From the NCBI RefSeq assembly GCF_000516985.1, contig NW_006917096.1, forward strand, positions 2,589,606 through 2,653,605: a DNA stretch of 64,000 nucleotides, in the 5' to 3' direction. Source of the stretch: Pestalotiopsis fici W106-1. Lineage: Eukaryota; Ascomycota; Sordariomycetes; Amphisphaeriales; Sporocadaceae. The position numbers and the translations under genes were made by a program. The notes below the pieces were generated by a model that saw nothing but the letters and a program-made list of their open reading frames with translations, did no database searches and was not told the origin of the DNA. Positions 12,953 through 25,487 of this stretch are shown one piece after another. Within the stretch, counting starts at the first letter, position 1; each line of letters opens with the position of its first letter.

Positions 12953-14774
12953 GGCAACTAAAACCACATTGGCACGGGTAATGGTAAACCTGGAAGGTGG
13001 GAAAAAGTGCAAAGTGAACAAGAGAAACAATGTGAAAGCAGCTGACCACATTGAAGGTGCGCTGGTCAATGGTAGGATTCAAGGTTGCATCGCCTTCCAG
13101 CATTGCATTGGCGGCTTCTTAGAAGGGCCCAACTGCAATTCAGCTGCTATGATACGCAGGTATAAATCCGTACCTAGGTGAGGTACCCCCATAAAATATA
13201 GGTATAAACTGCACTATATTCCCTCGCATCTCCCTACAAGGTTGAAGTCTCTTTGATTGGCCTTAAATGTTCCTCCTACGCATAAATTGCGTGTGCACAT
13301 AGACTAGAATAACCCATCCACCTGAACCCCTGGGACTATACATTAACAAGATGCTGCTTCATTCAAAGTAAGATCAGGATAGTGATTGAATCCTGGGGCG
13401 GGGTGCTTTGCCGCGCCGAGACGCTCCGGGCTACCCACTGATCGGCTTATCTTGATGGAGATCTCCCCCGTGGGTACCATTGGTCTCCGGAGCTCCACGT
13501 CGTCTTGTCCCGTACCTTTAGCACTTCCGTACTGGAGACATGACGGAGCGTTATCATGCTCTTTTTGGTACTGAACAAAAGCCCGTTGGCGCTCATTCGG
13601 AGTGATTTCGACAGCATAGCCCGGAACATCCTATGGATATCTCGATCCGCGCCCAGATGTCAACCATGCCGAGAATGTGGCTATGCAGCTACAGGCTCGC
13701 CCTTGTCGCCAATTCTCTCTGTGGGTGGAAGTATGCTGGACGAATAAATTCTGTCTCCTGAGAGCTAGATTAGTCGCTGCAGTACATGCCGCAACGACGC
13801 CGACTCGGTAAAAGGCTCTCATGTGACATTATTCATGGGTGTTCCAAATGTGATTTTTGCAAGAAGCTTCTCATTGACCGGAACTGTGTCGTAATCATCT
13901 AGGTAACGACACAGAGTTGGTGAAGTAGATCCTCGGCCATTGTCATACAGTGGTAAGGGAACCAGGCTGGGGTGCTCTTGCGCAGAGCTGATGTCCAATT
14001 GCTGGGGTCGATTGGTTGCGGTCTCCAAACTGCAAGCGGAGATCCAGGTGCCAATGTGGGCGTAGGTGGTAAGTCCTGCAGGAGGTTCCGCCGTTCGGTC
14101 AAAATCGCAGGAAATGCTCCGTTCCTGGGACGAAGGGGTGGATGATCTGAGAGTAGGAGGTGAGCTATAGGCACAGTCTACACTACCAAAGCTACCCATA
14201 TTGGTTGGCTTATTACACCGACTAAGCAGATAGGACGAGAAAGAAGATTACGGCGTGTTGAATAGGCTTTGTAAGACTAGCCATTGAGTAGAATAAAGTG
14301 AACTGAACGGAGGACTTGACTACTTGTTATTATTTTATATGATTGTCCTGACTATTCGTCACCCAAGTATGCAACTCAGCCTCTAACACTGTTCTCAATG
14401 TCCTCGAGTTTGGCAATATCCGAGATTCGCACAGCCAATACGAAAAGTTAGTAGGAATGAAATGTTTCTTAAAATTGTTTCAATGCTTGGATTGTCAGCC
14501 GATGTCTGAATTTGGATATCGGCAACTTTCTTGGGCCCTGTCGTCTACTCGGGCTCCGCCACCTTGACTTGACTTGGGCGCGCACCCAGTTATAATTCCA
14601 AGCACGTGAAGAAAGACGTTACAATACTCCTATGTAGTTGCTTTGTCATCTTTTGAATCCTGTGTTCTCCTCATTTTTTTTCTCCTTTTCGTCCAATTCT
14701 TGCCAGCAGGCTAACGATGGCGTGCGACGTTGGATTGCTCCGCCTCAGCACGTGGTTGATGTTACAGGGACACA
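12953..14774. other. Intergenic region between NLR and GNAT genes
   Basis: It holds the NLR promoter and the 3' flank of the GNAT gene. One modest open frame (13819-14199, minus) is listed separately. Nothing else here has coding support. Confidence 0.4.
13819..14199 (-). CDS. Possible small Ser/Thr-rich protein, unrecognised
   Basis: A 126-codon open frame beginning MGSFGSVDCAYSSPP, with A at -3 and G at +4 around its ATG, a fair start context. It is rich in Ser, Thr and Pro at the N terminus and has no domain, signal peptide or membrane segment that I recognise. An overlapping frame on the same strand is also open, which weakens the case. It may be spurious. Confidence 0.2.
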   Translation of the reverse strand: MGSFGSVDCAYSSPPTLRSSTPSSQERSISCDFDRTAEPPAGLTTYAHIGTWISACSLETATNRPQQLDISSAQEHPSLVPLPLYDNGRGSTSPTLCRYLDDYDTVPVNEKLLAKITFGTPMNNVT

Positions 14775-15593
14775 TTACAGTATAATGCAACTCCCGCGAC
14801 CGGACGTCATCTCATGTTCCGGCTTCCGTTCCAGACAGGAAACTTCGAGCTTCTCTTCTTCACTCGGAACTTGGACGACGACGATTCCCAGAGTTTGGAA
14901 ACCAAGTTGCTCGTATAGCGTCTTGCCCATCCAACTCGCCAGAACAGTGACTGGCTGCCCTCTTTTCTGTGCAAGCTGCAGCCCCCAGCGGCATAACGCT
15001 GAGCCTGCACCGCGTCGGCGAAAGTCGGGGTGGGTTGTTAGTAGCCATAAATGTATCTGATTTCCTGCATATTTGGCAAAATGCGTCTCAAAGGCACTAC
15101 TTAGTGTGTTGGCAAACTCCAACATGTGTTCCGGGTTGGCATCTCGACGCTGATCGATACCTATATCTACCGGGTATAAACTGATCAGTGGTCGGCCGCA
15201 ATTGATGACTTTGCCAGAGGCATGGAGGGGAAACAGACCGCTGACCTGCGATTCTGTAGTAACTGCCATGTCCCAGACTGCGAGCGCGACGGAGACCGGC
15301 CAGCTCCGGTTCAGCTCACGCTCTTGCTTATGCTCATCGTTGTACTCATCACTTTTCTGATTGGTTGGTAAGGTGGCGAGAAGCACGGCGTACTTGTCAG
15401 GCTGATTAAGGTATCCCTCATATTCTCTCCTCGTCCACCTCCAATGATCATCAGGGTACTTTTGGCGATGCGGAAAGCGGTAGTCAAACTCTGGGTCGTC
15501 CGGGAATCCGGCCTGAGCAATCTTTGTCAAGTCGTCCAAGTCTTCCATTGTAGCGACTCTCACCACAATATGACTAGCAGGTTCGTCGCTCAT
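14775..15593 (-). CDS. GNAT family N-acetyltransferase
   Basis: Single-exon gene, 272 aa from the ATG that gives MSDEPASHIVVRVATMEDLD; an upstream in-frame ATG at 15638 would add 15 residues but the domain starts just after the inner Met. The acetyl-CoA binding segment is TTHPDFRRRGAGSALCRWG (R/Q-x-x-G-x-G/A pattern), followed by the helix and strand VTVLASWMGKTLYEQLGFQ that ends the GNAT fold. The family transfers acetyl groups from acetyl-CoA to small amines or proteins. The acceptor is not deducible. It is transcribed away from the zinc-cluster gene at 16.3 kb. Confidence 0.85.
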   Translation of the reverse strand: MSDEPASHIVVRVATMEDLDDLTKIAQAGFPDDPEFDYRFPHRQKYPDDHWRWTRREYEGYLNQPDKYAVLLATLPTNQKSDEYNDEHKQERELNRSWPVSVALAVWDMAVTTESQVSGLFPLHASGKVINCGRPLISLYPVDIGIDQRRDANPEHMLEFANTLSSAFETHFAKYAGNQIHLWLLTTHPDFRRRGAGSALCRWGLQLAQKRGQPVTVLASWMGKTLYEQLGFQTLGIVVVQVPSEEEKLEVSCLERKPEHEMTSGRGSCIIL

Positions 15594-16299
15594 GTCGCAA
15601 GGTAGTTTTCTTGATTCTTTTGGACAATGACTCAACAAGTCGCCTAAAGAAAGAGTGTAAAAACATACCGTTGGGCAGCGATGTCAGTTGCAGCGGCGCC
15701 TCCTCTGCTTGTATACTTGGATAGCCAGGATAGTTGGGCACGAAGGCTTCACAAATTGTCCCGCGTCTCCCGGTTGAAGCTCCCTGCAATGGGTTCGCTG
15801 CTATCCGCCAACCTTCTTAGCATCACGGGATCTTCTTCGCCGATTTCCCCTTCTGCCGCCGATGTCTTGTTGGGGGAAAGTGCTTGGTGGGGTAGTTGAA
15901 GTGCTCAGCTCCTGCCGTCAGCACGGCTGCAAGCTGTCGTGGTCTTGGACTGCGCCTTCATTTGGTTGCAATATTTGCTGTCAGATGGGGGCTATAAGGT
16001 GCCCGGCATCTATGGGAATCTTACAGACTATTACAAGCAACATCATTCTGATTGGTCTTCACTCTCTGGATTGGGCATCCACGGCGTCTATTGTCTATTG
16101 CCGATGGCCGGAGGTTTACGCAAAGGACGAGTTGCGGCAAGCACATGTCGGCTCGAATTTCATCATGATATGAAGTCGGTGTTTCACCGTCCTTCCTAAA
16201 TTGCACATTTTTGTCCAATACTGCAACACCACGCTTGCATCAACATCATTATTGGCGAGCCGAGTTCCACACTGCGTCTGATACAGGTGAGAGAGGGCA
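15594..16299. other. Divergent intergenic region
   Basis: Shared promoter space of the GNAT gene (minus) and the zinc-cluster gene (plus). Small plus-strand frames at 15862-16199 have no domain and no good splice connection to the gene at 16300. Confidence 0.5.
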
Positions 16300-18557
16300 A
16301 TGAACGAAGAGCATTTGGAAAGTGGTACGCTCTACGTGGCAACGTGGTCGAACCTTGCTTCATTACCAGTTCCACTTGAAGCACTTGATTACGAGGCCAC
16401 TGACGAAGCTCCCTTGATGAGGGAGCGCGAAAACTTTGACGGGCTGCCTGCGCAGCCGTTGCTCCCTCTCGACACCAGCCAGCAACAGGCCCAATGGACA
16501 AATGTACGGCAGCAGTCATATGATCCAGCATCAATCTTTGCATCTCATTCCGAGAACCTCTTGATACAAAGCCAAGTTTCGGCTGTCCATTCCTCGTTCC
16601 TGTCGGCCCTGGGCTCCTCGACCCTTAAGAGACCCAGCTCTTCCATCTCAACTGCACCTGTGCTGTCTGCGTATAACCAGGAAGCCGCATATATTCCCCT
16701 ACTTGGCAATGGCCTACAAAACTCTGGAGGCGAATTCCAGATCTCTCAATACAATCCGTATGGTCACATACGTAAGAAGCCTTGCAGATTGGCGCCGACG
16801 GGAAATCCAGGTTCGCGGCGTGATGCTCTGTCACGCGATCAGGTATTATCAATGCCATGAACAAAGTTCTGCTTGCGGAGACTGACAGATGACAGAAGCC
16901 AAAGGTTATCGTCAAGATAGATGCCCTGGGACGAAGACATGGCCAATTCCATGTCTTTGGGGCGCGCGAAAAAGTCAGACGTGACTTGACTGCCAGTGAA
17001 AATGCTCGAACCAAGAGAACCCGTCAACTGACTGCCTGTAATCGATGCAAGGCTCTTAAGCAACGGGTAGGGCTCTTCATCAGCATATTACCTAATTGGC
17101 TGACAACATTCAAAGTGCGATCGGCCCACATGTGGACTCACACCCTGTGCAAACTGTCTTCGAGCACGAAAGTCCGCAAGAGCTGGGCCTGAATATGGAT
17201 TGTGCATTCGGGTGGATCTCCTTGGTCTAAGCCTTCATCGCAATGGTCTGCCCACTCGGTCTCAACCCATTTACTCTCAATGCGATACTAACATGATGTA
17301 GGATCTACTGGTACTACCATCCTCGAGGAATGGATGTCGCGTAAAAGAACTCAAGTTTGTCATTCGTTTCATGCTTCCGGTATCTATCGCCGGAAAATAC
17401 AGCTCTCTCAAGGGATACCTGGTCTCGTCCTGAACGTCCCAGTCGTTCCGTACGCGATGGGACGTCAAGACAAGACTTGGTACGTCTGGAAAGACGCCAA
17501 TAAGGAGATTCAGCATATGAACATGCCCCCATACTACATCTGTGACATGCAATCAATCAGCCATGCTCTTCTTCAACGATTTAGAAGCGACTCAGCAGGC
17601 CAATACTTGATATCACTCTTGGGCGACGAAGGAGATGTCATTAGAGAGGCTTTCCGCGAAGCCCATCGCGTCAGCCAAAACGTAAGTATCGTACATGTCA
17701 AGCCATGCGAGTGTCTTACAGCCGGTTGACATACCATACCTAGTCTCTATTTCTCCGACATGCTCTAGATATGTGGTGTGGTACGCGCTTCACGGAGCTG
17801 ACGTGGACGATATGTGGTGATGACAAGCTCGAATTCGAGCCCCCAACGGAAACCGACAACCCCTGGTACGGCACCGTTCCAGTGACGCCAATAATGGACA
17901 CACAACTAGATGAGATCGCCATCAATTCCTTTCTGAAGCCACACGCCACCCAGTTCCTTCGAGAGCTTCGTCGTAAAATGGAGAACCGCGATACCACCGA
18001 TTGGTATGAGGTTCTCCTAGCGTTGATCATTATCCTCCATAATTTCCAACGCATCTTCAAAGATGTAGTAGAGTACACCACTCGTCATGGCATGGAAGTA
18101 AGTCTCAACTACGCCCGTCATCTCGCTGGTGAATGCTGACCAACATCTAGAAATCCAAATTCCGTGGTCGCCCTTCTTTATCGGAGCGAAACGTATTCAC
18201 ATGCAAGTCCTTACTCGCATACTTCCACTTCGCTTACCTCGGCTCGAAGAGGTTCTTCTCGGTCATCGAAACTGGCAAAGATGAAGAACCAATGCCTGAA
18301 CAGCAGCAAAGGTTTGTGTATACTTTACGACACTTCATGATCAGGGAAGGTAAGGCGGTCCCATACCATTTGCAACAAAATGTCCAGAGACATGACTAAG
18401 TTGTGTAATAGGTCAATTAAAAGACTGGCAACAAAGAGACATGTACCAAGACTCGATGTTCTGGGTCATTCAACTCCTGATAGTGGACTGGAAGAGCGAC
18501 TTCGACCCTATCAGGCCAAACGACGACTTCACAGAGGAAGACTTTCTCACATCATAG
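16300..18557 (+). CDS. Atypical zinc-cluster putative transcription regulator
   Basis: Seven exons: 16300-16842, 16896-17066, 17116-17224, 17302-17681, 17744-18097, 18151-18349 and 18412-18557; 633 aa. All junctions are in phase and several introns end in classic ACTAAC or CTGAC branch sites. A Ser/Gln-rich first 180 residues precede a basic segment and a Cys-rich motif: C229-x2-C232-x6-C239-x4-C244-x4-C249-x2-C252-x15-C268. The first half matches the fungal Zn2Cys6 cluster and is split by an intron exactly before C239. The last spacing is too long for a textbook cluster, and the motif sits mid-protein rather than at the N terminus. The C-terminal 350 residues look globular and helical. A DNA-binding role is inferred. 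Confidence 0.8.
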
Positions 18558-18762
18558 ACCTCACCAATAGCTCTCTTGACTCTCAACGGGACGATTTAAA
18601 AGGGAATAGAAAAAGGAAAAAAGGGAAAAGAGAAATGTTTGAGCTATTAATTCACTGAGAGCTCCAATATCTCCATAACAAACCCCCCGATATCTGAACC
18701 TGAGTCACAGCTTGAGCTAGGATGCCCTTCCGACAAGCAGGTGACAGATGCTAGGACAAGTC

Positions 18763-20144
18763 CTAGCCATTGGTTGGTGCTTCGGCTTCCTGTCCTTGTT
18801 CAAAGTCCGTCCACCATGTCTCAGCTCTGGTGCCATCGGCGCAATTCGGTCCATAGATCCTCTGTTGCTGTTCTAGGGCTGCTTCGGTGACAGGCCAACT
18901 ACGCTCCGGATCTCGCAGGAACATTTTCAGAAGATGTCGTTGAGTGGAATCCTTATCATTGAATGCGCCTCTCGCGTGGAGGATGGCTTGATCATTGACA
19001 AACAGGATATTGCCTTTTGTCATTGGGATCTCAACAGAGTTCGCAGTAGCCAGGAATTGCACTGCATCCATTGCTTTGATCTGGGCTTCTGTAAGGCTTG
19101 GTAGAGAGGTGTTTCTTTTCAAGCCTTGGAAGCCGGTCAAAGGATATCGAGAGAATCGGAATACAATCTTGTCAGATCCTGCTCTGTGGAGGAACGGCAC
19201 GCAAAGCGGTGGATACTTTGCATAGTCTTTGAATCTGTGCCAGCATTTCAGTATTTCATCACATACCAAGAATTCGAAGGCGCCACTCACGTATCCAAAA
19301 CCCAAGGACCAGCAAGAGTCTCAAGCACACCAGGATGATTCGATGCCAACTCGTTGTACAAGTTGAAAGAACTTGAGAGTGACAACTTGCCGCCCATTTG
19401 AGCACTTTCGAGGACATATAGTCCCATTATTTCCGAATTGTCAGAATGAAATGCCTTGATCAATGTCAACCTCAGGCCCTGTTCATCATTACAAGGGCTA
19501 CGTACGACTTTCTCCAAGGTGTATGCTGGTGTAACGGCAGACGACACATTGAGGAGGTGACCTAACTTTCATCAGTATATACTTGACTCGACCTGTCATT
19601 GGTAGCACACACTGATGACACTTTCTCTCTTCCGGTCAACGAAGCCACGTTCGGGTGCTATGTGACTTGCGATTCCGGCATAAATGATGACATTGTCGAC
19701 CGATGAATACTTGGACGGATCGAGTCCACGAACGATGCTGAAGCCTACACCACTATAGCATTCAGATGATACAGCCTTCAAGCGACGAGAAAGATTCATG
19801 TTTAGTGGAAAAGTTTCCGTTGATAAGGCAGAAGTGTCCAGTAACATATCTGTCAAGTCATTAGCTCACATGGAAGGAAGGGAGATATGATTGTTACCCT
19901 TGAAGGAAGCAAGAGCTGATTCAATGTCATCGACATCCTCTTGGCTCAACTCGACTACATATTCTTCCAGGCGGGCTTGAATGGCCTGTGCCTTCCATGC
20001 CAAGGGAGATATGAGCTTCTTCGGAAACCCTAATGGAACGCGAACAATTTCCGGGACGTTCTGAGATATGGCCTCCCAAAAGGACTCGGCCTGCTTCTTC
20101 GAAGGGAAATACGAAAGAGGTGATGATAGTACTGCGGTAGCCAT
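18763..20144 (-). CDS. TauD/TfdA-like Fe(II)/2-oxoglutarate dioxygenase
   Basis: Four exons: 19898-20144, 19613-19849, 19291-19561 and 18763-19234; 408 aa with all phases consistent. The iron-binding H-x-D is H200/D202 (KAFHSDNSEIMG) and the distal His is H338 (NDQAILHARGAF); R351 is the likely 2-oxoglutarate-binding Arg. This is the TauD/clavaminate-synthase-like fold common in fungal sulfonate use and secondary metabolism. The substrate is not determined. The N-terminal 80 residues precede the fold and resemble the leader seen in fungal members of the family. It converges on the zinc-cluster gene with only about 200 bp between the stops. Confidence 0.88.
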
Positions 20145-22685
20145 TGTGTAAGCAGCGAAGAACTGATGTTGGTGTCTGTTGTCTTGGTTTGAATGGTATT
20201 GCTAATTCTTCTCAATCTGACAGTTCTTCGACCGCTGAGCCCTTATTTTATGCTCATCGCCGCGCTCCGGTGGATGCTATGATCTATCCAGCAGAGCCGC
20301 AAGGTCACATCTCCCCCCACCATGCCATGAAATCCTGACAGTGGCAATTATTCATTCATGATGGAGATTGCATAGCAGATCATCCGCTGATACAAGCGGC
20401 AGAGTGTTCTTAGTTGCATGCGGGGTAGCTCAACTGATTGTTGTGATGCTTCGGGATACGAGTGAGAATACAGCCGGCTAGTTTGGTTCTCTAGAGTTTC
20501 ATCCGTCAGAGCAGACCACCCCTTCGACCAAAGGCTCTTGTTGTACATCTTGATAGAGTGTCTCATTGTATTTAACCATCCTCAATAACATTCAGGCGGC
20601 GAAGCGTCGTCGACTGGGACCAAAGTGGGGATGCCTTCCTATCGACACTTCCGTGTATACCGTGTTCATACCGGGTGCAGGAGGATGTTTTTCAGACCAT
20701 CAAAAAACCCACGCTCCAACTGCGCGGATAGCGCGATATCGTCAGATTTCTGATTCGTGGCCTTTCAGCTCGTGACTCTGCCACTTCACTACTTTGGCAC
20801 GTTGTGATTGAGCGATCCGCAAGGGTGCTTTGGACCGAAAACTTGTCGTGTTATCAAATCGGATACAAAGCCATCCAACCTATCTATCCTCAATGATTCC
20901 ATATTTCTTATCGGACAGTCTCGTTCAGGAATGCCGAGAGTCCGACGGTTAGGAGTTTCTGTTTAGGGAAGCATCCCACGGCTACTTGCATTGGAGAGAG
21001 GGGTCATTTTGAGCCTCATTTTTTCGGAGTGGTCACAATTGCCGAGCCCACGACGATAACATCTTTCAGCCCATTTCTTGGTATTGCCACAACAATTGAA
21101 CGGGATGATTGTAGGTGTTACGCAATCATTCATCATGATGGTGCGTGGGATGAACTACCTACTTGGGTAAGTATTTAGACATTGGCTATACATTTTCCCC
21201 CTTCCTGAGGCATCTGGTTGTGGATATCTCAGCAAACAGGTTAATCGATTAATAAACAACGATGGATAATAGAAACATCGATCAACACTAAGTTGGAGAG
21301 CTCGTATAGGAGGCTGTGACTGTCAGGATTTGTGACGTCTGGAAATTTAATATTGTGGCATTCACACCCCGAGCCCCGAATCTTACGAATACGATGTAGA
21401 ACCTAGCCACTCCTCTATGGAGATTCTTGATACAACGACAAAATAGTCACATGTAATTTCTATGATCTGGGAAGAAACTTTTCTCTGAGACAAGCACGCC
21501 GTGGCCTGTAATATAGCATTGGATCGCCGATTCGTCTGCTCGCGATCCGACTGTGATGTCCAGGGCACATGAGCAACTGTTTATTCTTGTTTTCACAAAG
21601 ACCTTTTCAACAACAAATGCAATGTTAGTCATTTGAAATCGACCCTAACCTTGTACGTCATTGATGCCTCGCAAGGAGTTTATAAGCGTAGTGAAGCCAA
21701 CCATCTCTCTTCCAAGTTGGTTCAAGTTGGTGAATAGAATTGACTAGGAAAAGAAAAGTTCTGTTTGAGGAAAGATTGGGACCTCTGTTCTCCAAGTCTC
21801 TGTACAAGATATTCCAACACGATTATCGCCGGCTTATCCCAAGATAAGCTCCAGGATAGGGAATCGGGGAGGGCCACCCACCTAGAAATACAAGTATTGT
21901 AGCTCGGCATGTTACCATTTTCACCACTCAGCCGTAATATTGTATTGGTATGTTTGTTGGAGATAGGTCCGTCTGAAATGGTCCGAAGAGGCTTGAAACA
22001 AACCGGAATATACGCGGGCCCGTGAGAGTGGCTGTTGACGATGAGGGATGGTGTTGATAAGGTGATGTTGATGACGAGAGGTGATGATTGGTCAAGGAGA
22101 TGCGTTTCGTATATCTTGATCAGCCCAAGCTTTGGTGATGGTACCGTATAAGAGATACTGGTTAGTAGAATCAACTGTTATATTTCACAGTAACGGAGTC
22201 CAGTCGGTCATGGCAATGTAATTGCGGTACGCGAAACAGATGTTGGAGTCACTTTCCAGTGTTGCTCACCATCTTGTAGGCTTGAGAGTTGGGTATCTAG
22301 ACAGCTCAGATATTCTTTGCGTTGTTATTCGCCAATAAGTAACACACATGGGCAAGCAAGAAGGCCTAAAAGTACATTCAGGTCATTACTTTCAATAGCG
22401 CAGGTCAAGTATGGTACATTTTGATACTTCCAAATGCAAGCTCTGATGACTTTCCCTTGAACCGATTGGGGGGGAAAGAACAAGAAAGTCCATTGATAGT
22501 GGTATCAGTGCACATAATGTGCATGCTCTTTGGTAGACGTCCACTCCATTCTTCATGAAAAGCAGAGTGTGACCAGTATATTACATGTTTGTCCGAAACT
22601 CCGTGCAAATGCTTTCCTTCTCGTCTTGTTCTCGTCTCTGTCCTTCTTCTATTGAAACAAATGCGGGCAACGTGCAAGATTTTCT
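20145..22685. other. 2.5-kb intergenic region
   Basis: The promoter of the TauD-like gene lies on the left and the 3' flank of the frataxin gene on the right. The longest open frame (21722-22174, minus, 150 codons) has no recognisable domain and overlaps no splice structure. I see no mobile-element signature. Confidence 0.45.
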
Positions 22686-23336
22686 TTATAGAGACTCGAC
22701 AGAGTCACCATCTAATGCTTCGAGGTTGATGCCCGTCTCCTCTTGCAGAAGCTCGTTCAGAGACGTGCCGTCTCGGAGGTAGATCCATCCGCCAGTGGCC
22801 GTGTCCTGCTTTGATTCCTGTCCCTCACTAATGATGACGTAGTCGTAGCGCTTCGGGCCGGAGATGGGAGAAGAGAGCCAGATTTGCTTGTTCGGGGGCT
22901 GTTTGTTGATCACGTAGGTTCCTTGCGGGTACTTGATGTTCATCACACCGGCCTGTACAAGTTGGGGGAGTTAGCCGGCCTGGAGCGCAAAGAGTGACCC
23001 AGTTTGATGTGAACTTACACTGTATTCGACGTCAATCTCATCCTTGGCGTCTTGCTCCTCCTCAAACGTGACCAAGAGGTCGTCCAGATACTGATCTGCC
23101 AACTTGTGGTACTGCTCGTCGGTGATTTGGGCGGGCTGCGCCGTCTTCAAGGCCTCGGCAGAGATGGGTCTGAACAGGGCCGAGCTGGTCGAGAATGCGG
23201 CGGTGGAAGTGCGCAAAACATTTGTCTGTCTCTGTGCAAAGTTCTGCGTGTACGCTGGGCGCATTGCCGTCACAGCGCGGGCCTGCAGCCCTCGACCGAC
23301 AGCACGGCCAAGCTTCGTAATGTTGGACCTAGTCAT
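22686..23336 (-). CDS. yfh1: Frataxin, mitochondrial
   Basis: Two exons, 23019-23336 and 22686-22952 (intron 22953-23018); 194 aa. The chosen ATG ([20 protein letters not shown]) starts an Arg-rich presequence free of acidic residues, typical of mitochondrial import; an in-frame ATG 51 codons upstream looks like 5' leader. The frataxin domain runs from [18 protein letters not shown], with the acidic helix-1 ridge, through [21 protein letters not shown], to the [20 protein letters not shown] and [16 protein letters not shown] segments. The family delivers or regulates iron in Fe-S cluster assembly at the Isu/Nfs1 complex in the matrix. Confidence 0.96.
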
Positions 23337-24028
23337 GTCTGCGGAAGGCACGGGAGAAACTCGGTGTCTTTGGTTGTTCTTCTGAAAATGTACTTTGGAC
23401 CTATGCGTGGGCGATGGATTGTAGACGAGGTGAGAGGAGCTTTGCGCTCGCTGTGAAGCTGAATTACTGCATGCCCGTGGAAATCGCAAGATGTATTTGT
23501 GTTGGTTGTATTCCGTAGCTCGGCGTTGTGAGTTACGCGCGCCTCGATTTGAGCTTGTAGCCGAACTTTCCCACAGTTGGTAGCTGGAAGCTCGTCATTG
23601 TGCCCCGCTAATCGTAGCCGTTACAAGGGTCTTAGAAGCAACCCATGCCAGCCAAACTCGCAACTGCAGCGACACTGAATACTCTAAATCAATATCAATA
23701 TTAATGTAGTCTTTCATGTATAAAATTGTTCCCATTATGCCTTGAACTTCTACTAAAGCACCTTTTCCAAAATACATCAACCGTCTTTGTTATCAATCAT
23801 TCATCATACCACTACTTACTTTACCTTATATGCTCTTTGCAACTCGAATACTCCATGAGTCTTGAAATACTTGTTTGGGCAAGGCGCATGCAATGAAGCT
23901 TGTTTGTATTTGTGCAAACGCCTACAAACCTGTACTTGATTGGGCTTCACTCAAAAATTGCACATTTCACCAAAGCACCATGTAGCTTTGCCCGTCGTAT
24001 TTGTAATATCAAACATGGACTTCTTCTA
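23337..24028. other. Intergenic region
   Basis: Frataxin promoter and 3' flank of the Clr5-domain gene. No coding evidence. Confidence 0.5.
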
Positions 24029-25487
24029 TCATTCTGCCATTGCACTTGCAGTCGTATTGCCTTTGCGACTATCGTCGTCAACCGGCGTATATGACGCCTT
24101 CTGCCCGTCCGCCAGTATGGTTGCTAATGTAAAGTTGTAAAACTTCTCAGTGCTCGTATATGGAACCAGCATCTCCTCTATCCCAGCTCGCAGATCCCGT
24201 ATATTTGTCGGTGGTCGTGTAGCAGGAGGCCAACACGAAGCGTCGCTATACCGTTTGTCATTGAGAATCAGCGAGGAACGCATTAATTCTCCTCGAACCA
24301 TGTATGTAATGCCTTTGTAAATTTGAACCCAAGTCACCAGTTCCCTCTCTTTCCACGGATCGATACGGCCCCTTTGCGTCAACTCTGGTGGCACGGTCGT
24401 GTTGGAAGAGACCACGGCTTGTCTCTGTGTAGTCCCACCCGTTGCAGTCAACCTTCGCAAGACCAATCTGAGATATATGAGCCAAAGCTTGTCCCAGGCC
24501 TCTTCATACATGTCAATGAGGATATCAAACTGTGCATCCACCACCCTGATAACGTTGTGGCGATTGTATGCGCTTTTCACTGGAGCCTTGACCATGCTCG
24601 TCAATAGAACCGTTAGAGGATGTGTCCTGCCCTCATCGATTGTGCAGATGCCGGCCACGAATCTCGCAAACACGATTGCAAGATCCATGCCGACCTCGGA
24701 AAGCTCCAAGATGGAACAGTAAGTGAACCAAAGTAGCAGCGGATCTCCTGCCTGCATGACGGTCTTGAAGCTCGCGCAGCATTTGTCAATTAGCTGAAAG
24801 CACTTATCGACTTCGGATTTCCCGCGTAAGCTCAAGATGGCCAGGAGCATATCATGATTCCAGTTGCCACTTGCAGATGTGGCCGGATGGAGCCAAGTTT
24901 TCTCGCTGGCCGCCTCGCACTGGTGCCTTGTATGCGTTACTGCGGCGTGGAGGTCCATCTCGGCCATTCGTAGAGAGTCCGAAATGTGGTTGACACCGAG
25001 CCGCAGCGGGGCGGCGGCATAATGGCGTGCTTTGCGGCGCTGCTTATCTACTGCAACAAAGGTCTTTAGGCGCTTTGAACCGATTTCGCGACCGTTGACT
25101 CTCGGTAGAAGTAACTCTCTTCCCGTGGCTGCACATTGCTGGATCTCATCTAGCTCTGCGGTGTTCAGGTTCTTCCTAAACCCCCACTTCTTGAGCCGGT
25201 ATTTATACTGTCTGTGTCTGTAATATGGTTTTAGTCTCTACTACTTCTTACCGCCTTGTTCTTTTTCTAAATGAGTATGAGTAGAATATGAAATGTATGG
25301 TATAACAGTCGCCGCATCTCAGCTTGACCTACGTGCGTATGAAGTTGTGCTTCGATTGCATGATATTGGAAACTTCCCAGAGTGGGTTTCCAAGCTCGTG
25401 ATATAAGTGGCATATCGTTTCTTTGTGGTGTTCCCAGTCTTCTTTGCCTCGTGGCCGTAAAGGTATGGTTGACTGCAACGTATCCAT
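24029..25487 (-). CDS. Clr5-domain protein
   Basis: Two exons, 25333-25487 and 24029-25217; 447 aa. The 115-nt intron splits the Clr5 domain: exon 1 gives PRGKEDWEHHKETICHLY and exon 2 resumes HRQYKYRLKKWGFRKNL, together the ~60-residue fungal-specific domain at residues 8-70. The rest is helical and matches the long C-terminal region that usually follows Clr5 in ascomycetes. The name comes from an S. pombe silencing factor; most filamentous-fungal members are uncharacterised, so a chromatin or transcription role is only inferred. An automatic caller would probably start at the internal ATG 24967 and miss the domain. Confidence 0.85.

Noticed and set aside
21722..22174. A 150-codon minus-strand frame
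   Set aside because: Composition unlike the neighbouring genes, no domain and no splice structure.
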